A stretch of 7,996 nucleotides of DNA from an uncultured Solirubrobacteraceae bacterium. GTDB taxonomy: Bacteria > Actinomycetota > Thermoleophilia > Solirubrobacterales > Solirubrobacteraceae. The notes below the pieces were generated by a model, which had not been told where the DNA came from, made no database searches, and worked only from the letters and a program-made list of their open reading frames with translations. The stretch is from the NCBI GenBank assembly GCA_955652345.1, contig CATPBV010000170.1, positions 1 to 7,996 on the forward strand. The letters run 5' to 3'. Shown one piece after another: positions 5,981 to 7,996 of this stretch (within the stretch, counting starts at the first letter, position 1; each line of letters opens with the position of its first letter). The translations under genes and the position numbers were made by a program.

Positions 5981-6328
5981 TCAGATCCACGGGCTGACTA
6001 GGACCGCGAGGTCGACGACAAATAGCACGATCACGATGTCGTTGAGCACTGCGTTCCCGGGGAGTCCGGGCGCGATCTGCACGATCCCCCAGAGCGCAAA
6101 CGCGCTCACGAGGATCGAGCGGGTTAGAAGCTCGCGCCGGTCGTCGTGGTGCGCGAGCACGTGGGCGACGTATGCCGCCGCGGCGAGGAACAACGTGGCA
6201 GCTTCGAGTGCCCGAGCTGTTGATCCACCCCAGCCGGCGCGCACGCCGATCGCGAGCAGCCCCACTACCACACTGCCCGCAATCAGCCCGCCGGCGAGGT
6301 GGCGGAGCTGCCCTCGATGGGCCTTCAT
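5981..6328 (-). CDS. small four-helix integral membrane protein of unknown function
   Basis: I do not recognise this 115-residue protein. It has four hydrophobic segments at about residues 11-29, 40-59, 70-86 and 94-113, separated by short loops; the HHDDRRE loop (60-66) and the N-terminal MKAHRGQLRH are basic. There are no cysteines and no known motif. It lies 31 nt after fdxA and 9 nt before moaA, clearly in one transcription unit with them, so a membrane role connected with redox or molybdoenzyme metabolism is possible but unproven. The ATG (6328-6326) has a weak GGA upstream. Confidence 0.75.
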   Translation of the reverse strand: MKAHRGQLRHLAGGLIAGSVVVGLLAIGVRAGWGGSTARALEAATLFLAAAAYVAHVLAHHDDRRELLTRSILVSAFALWGIVQIAPGLPGNAVLNDIVIVLFVVDLAVLVSPWI

Positions 6329-6359
6329 GGTCCGATCAGCTCCGGTTCCTGCTACGCCG

Positions 6360-6623
6360 TTACCGGCGCGTGTAGTAATCGGCGTTGATCTGCATGTACT
6401 GCTGCCACTCGTCGGGGAGCTGGTCCTCGGCGAAGCAGGCGTCCACCGGGCAGGCCTCTACGCACGCGTCGCAGTCGATGCACTCCTCGGGATCGATGTA
6501 CAGCTGCGCCTCATCGTCGAACCCCGCCTCGTCCTGGGTCGGGTGGATGCAGTCGACCGGGCACACCTCGACGCACGAGAGATCCTTCGTTCCGATGCAA
6601 GGCTCCGCGATCACGTACGTCAT
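6360..6623 (-). CDS. fdxA: seven-iron ferredoxin FdxA ([3Fe-4S][4Fe-4S])
   Basis: An 87-residue soluble electron carrier beginning MTYVIAEPCIGTKDLSCVEVC. Cys9, Cys17 and Cys21 (spacing C-x7-C-x3-C) and the C48-x2-C51-x2-C54-x3-C58-P motif are the arrangement of seven-iron ferredoxins. One [3Fe-4S] is held by C9, C17 and C58 and one [4Fe-4S] by C21, C48, C51 and C54. The C-terminal tail (PDEWQQYMQINADYY) is typical of FdxA. A good AGGAG lies 10 nt before the ATG (6623-6621). Upstream is a SoxR-type operator overlapping a -35 (6674-6696). The gene leads a probable operon with a membrane protein and moaA. It could supply electrons to MoaA, or reduce the SoxR-like protein back to its resting state; both are inference. 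Confidence 0.96.
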   Translation of the reverse strand: MTYVIAEPCIGTKDLSCVEVCPVDCIHPTQDEAGFDDEAQLYIDPEECIDCDACVEACPVDACFAEDQLPDEWQQYMQINADYYTRR

Positions 6624-6665
6624 CAGCTAGCTCTCCTGGCACGTTCTGCTGCAGCTCACGCAAGC

Positions 6666-6696
6666 AGCGTTGCACCTCAACCCAGGTTGAAGTCAA
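6666..6696 (-). promoter_or_regulatory. fdxA promoter with SoxR-box-like operator
   Basis: The 20-bp palindrome ACCTCAACCCAGGTTGAAGT (6674-6693) has half-sites ACCTCAA/TTGAAGT. On the minus strand a -35 TTGACT (6696-6691) runs into it, and 19 bp later there is a weak -10 AACGCT (6671-6666). A 19-bp spacer with the operator inside is the hallmark of MerR-family activation. The half-site CCTCAA equals that of the enterobacterial SoxR box. The stop codon of the regulator gene (6695-6693) lies inside this promoter. Confidence 0.8.
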
Positions 6697-7169
6697 GCCG
6701 CAGCGGGCCGAGCTCGACGCGCTGAGCGAACGTGGACCTGGTTGCCTTTCGGCGCACCAACGTGCTCGCGGAGGGGCAGGACGCGGTCGTCGAACATGCG
6801 GCACACGTCGATCGACTCGCAGTCGCATCTGCTGCAGATCTTCAGCAGGCGGCGCACCGAGCTGGCCCGCTCGATCAGGTCGTCGAGCTCGGGCAGCTTC
6901 AGTAGTGCCAGCTGGCGCAGGCGCTCATGCGCGACCTCATCCCGCGATCCGAGCAGATCGCGTATCTCCTCGAGCGTGAACCCGACCCGCTGCGCGGCGT
7001 CGACGATCGCGAGCCGGCGAAACACGTCCTCGCTGTAACGCCGTTTCCCGGCAACCCGCTCCGGCTCAGGCAGCACGCAGCGCGCCTCGTAGTAGCGGAT
7101 CCGCGACGCGCTCATCCCAGCGCGTGATGCGACCTCGCCGATCGCCAATTGTTGGACGTCCTCGCTCAT
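6693..7169 (-). CDS. soxR: SoxR-like MerR-family redox-sensing regulator
   Basis: A 158-residue transcription factor. Residues 8-74 are the MerR winged helix-turn-helix (LAIGEVASRAGMSASRIRYYEA, then AGKRRYSEDVFRRLAIVDAAQ). Residues 76-108 form the dimerisation helix. C112-x2-C115-x-C117-x5-C123 (CSRCDCESIDVC) is exactly the CX2CXCX5C pattern that binds the [2Fe-2S] cluster of SoxR. Such proteins activate their target promoters when the cluster is oxidised by redox-cycling compounds or superoxide. The start is set at the ATG 7169-7167 (GGAG about 11 nt upstream) because the open frame upstream lacks homology and runs across the operator. The length matches SoxR (about 154). The tail after C123 (REHVGAPKGNQVHVRSARRARPAAA) is basic and differs from E. 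coli. Matching operators lie in front of this gene and of fdxA. Confidence 0.88.
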   Translation of the reverse strand: MSEDVQQLAIGEVASRAGMSASRIRYYEARCVLPEPERVAGKRRYSEDVFRRLAIVDAAQRVGFTLEEIRDLLGSRDEVAHERLRQLALLKLPELDDLIERASSVRRLLKICSRCDCESIDVCRMFDDRVLPLREHVGAPKGNQVHVRSARRARPAAA

Positions 7170-7185
7170 GTGGCGGCGCTCTCCG

Positions 7186-7205
7186 ACTTCAACTCGGCTT
7201 GAGGT
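7186..7205. promoter_or_regulatory. SoxR-box-like operator in front of the regulator gene
   Basis: ACTTCAACTCGGCTTGAGGT pairs at 6 of 7 positions between its outer halves. Its reverse complement matches the fdxA operator in both half-sites (ACCTCAA and TTGAAGT); only the central 6 bases differ. On the minus strand TGTACC (7208-7203) takes the -35 place; a -10 is not clear. Its position 17-36 bases before the ATG implies autoregulation, with the start of transcription very close to the start codon. Confidence 0.7.
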
Positions 7206-7389
7206 ACAGCCTAGCGCCGCGCTCTCAGGTCCCGTGTCACCAGGCAGCTGACTCCGCTCGAGCGAACGTCCTTTGGGGCGTGACGGACTGATCAGCGCCG
7301 CAGAGCAACGCGGGAATGCGCCGCTGGCGCGAACCCACTTCACCCGGCACGAACGTCACCCACTCAGGCACCGATCGGTCGCTCGGCCG
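7206..7389. other. intergenic region between the WD40 gene and the regulator
   Basis: No gene is supported here. A 10-bp palindrome ACCGATCGGT (7370-7379) lies just after the WD40 stop on the minus strand; it could be part of a terminator but has no T-tract. Confidence 0.45.
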
Positions 7390-7996
7390 TCAGAACCCGG
7401 CCACGAACGTCGCCCGCTCGAGCGGCGTCAGCTGCCTCGTGACCCGACTGCGGGCGATCGCCATCAGCGCGCGGGCATTGCCGCAGGCTGTGCACGCGTC
7501 CCAGATTCGAACGGTGCCCACCGTGTCGCCGGTCACGATCTTGCCGCCGTCGGAGCTGAACGCGACGCTCGTGACCGGCCGCGGGTCGCGCCACGTGCGC
7601 AGCAGCCGGCCGCTCGACGGGTCCCAGACCCTGATCGTGTCGTCCAGGCTGACGGACGCGAGCAGCGTGCCGTCCGGGCTGTACGCGACACCGTTGACGC
7701 CGAGTGTGTGTCCGTGGAGGACGCGCACCACACGGCTCGTCCCCACGTCTGAGATCGTCACCGTGCTGTCCGAGGAGGCGACCGCGAATTCACGGCCGTC
7801 GGGCGAGAACGCGATTTGGGAGATCGCTCCGGAGACAGACAGTCGCGAAAGTCGCGCTCCGGTGCGAGCGTCCCAGACCGTGACGGCGCCGCACTGGTCA
7901 GCGCCTGCCGCCAGGCGACCGTCCTTGCTGAGCGCGCCCGCGAACCACCGGCAGCCCGTGAGCCCGCCGGGGAGAGCGCCGGGGAGGGCTTTCAGA
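7390..7996 (-). CDS. WD40-repeat protein, C-terminal part, runs off the right edge
   Basis: The visible 201 residues hold about four beta-propeller blades, each ending in a WD-like dipeptide: AVTVWDARTG, STVTISDVGT, DTIRVWDPSSG and GTVRIWDACTA. The blades carry the F/Y-S-x-D-G turn (FSPDG, YSPDG, FSSDG) and one GH (HGHTLGVNG). After the last blade comes a tail with C-x2-C-G and ALMAIARSRVTRQLTPLERATF. I know this tail from large actinobacterial proteins with an N-terminal SARP/BTAD or AAA/NACHT-type (nSTAND) ATPase part followed by WD40 repeats. The N-terminal part is outside the window, so whether it is a regulator, a signalling ATPase or a plain scaffold cannot be said. Stop TGA at 7392-7390. 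Confidence 0.88.
   Translation of the reverse strand, partial: LKALPGALPGGLTGCRWFAGALSKDGRLAAGADQCGAVTVWDARTGARLSRLSVSGAISQIAFSPDGREFAVASSDSTVTISDVGTSRVVRVLHGHTLGVNGVAYSPDGTLLASVSLDDTIRVWDPSSGRLLRTWRDPRPVTSVAFSSDGGKIVTGDTVGTVRIWDACTACGNARALMAIARSRVTRQLTPLERATFVAGF

Noticed and set aside
7170..7343. 58-residue N-terminal extension of the SoxR-like protein
   Set aside because: The extension has no homology to MerR proteins and runs through the operator; the ATG at 7169 gives the normal length and has GGAG upstream.

Overview
This is a GC-rich window with actinobacterial character. High-GC codon use, a seven-iron ferredoxin of the FdxA type, a SARP/nSTAND-like WD40 tail and secreted-protein remnants resemble Thermoleophilia/Solirubrobacterales-like lineages. 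The taxonomic placement is an inference from recalled family resemblance, not from a search. Every gene I can support lies on the minus strand, so the layout is described from right to left, in the direction of transcription.

(1) 7996-7390: the C-terminal part of a WD40-repeat protein that continues beyond the right edge. (2) 7205-4961: a redox/iron-sulfur block. It holds a SoxR-like MerR regulator with the CX2CXCX5C [2Fe-2S] motif, a ferredoxin (fdxA), a small four-helix membrane protein and molybdenum cofactor enzyme MoaA. Two near-identical 20-bp SoxR-box-like palindromes lie one in front of the regulator and one in front of fdxA. This suggests a self-regulated redox switch that also drives fdxA-membrane protein-moaA. 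(3) 4961-4557: a scarred intergenic zone. It contains a hairpin after moaA, short direct repeats, a tRNA-Leu(GAG) with a damaged D-arm and a C7/C66 mismatch, and a 3' gene fragment of a secreted protein that begins directly at the tRNA 3' end. (4) 4415-1016: a compact run of an AbrB-type antitoxin, a VapC PIN toxin, a class A FAD monooxygenase and a metallophosphoesterase. The first three overlap by a few bases and the last gap is 7 nt. The antitoxin has a perfect 8-bp inverted repeat around a -10 element just before its GTG start, so it is probably autoregulated and leaderless. The metallophosphoesterase is interrupted by a one-base insertion. (5) About 1040-605: a decayed alpha/beta hydrolase with no N-terminal part and several frame changes, its GHSLGG elbow overlapping the end of the phosphoesterase gene. 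(6) 326-1: the start of a VIT1/CCC1-family (MbfA-like) metal transporter leaving the left edge, with an inverted repeat in its upstream region.

Broken genes concentrate on the left (605-1750) and around the tRNA, while the genes between and to the right of them are intact. This points to local decay and rearrangement, though assembly errors cannot be excluded. The most interesting working unit is the SoxR-like regulator with paired operators controlling a ferredoxin/MoaA operon. The second is a toxin-antitoxin operon that reads by overlapping codons into a flavin monooxygenase.
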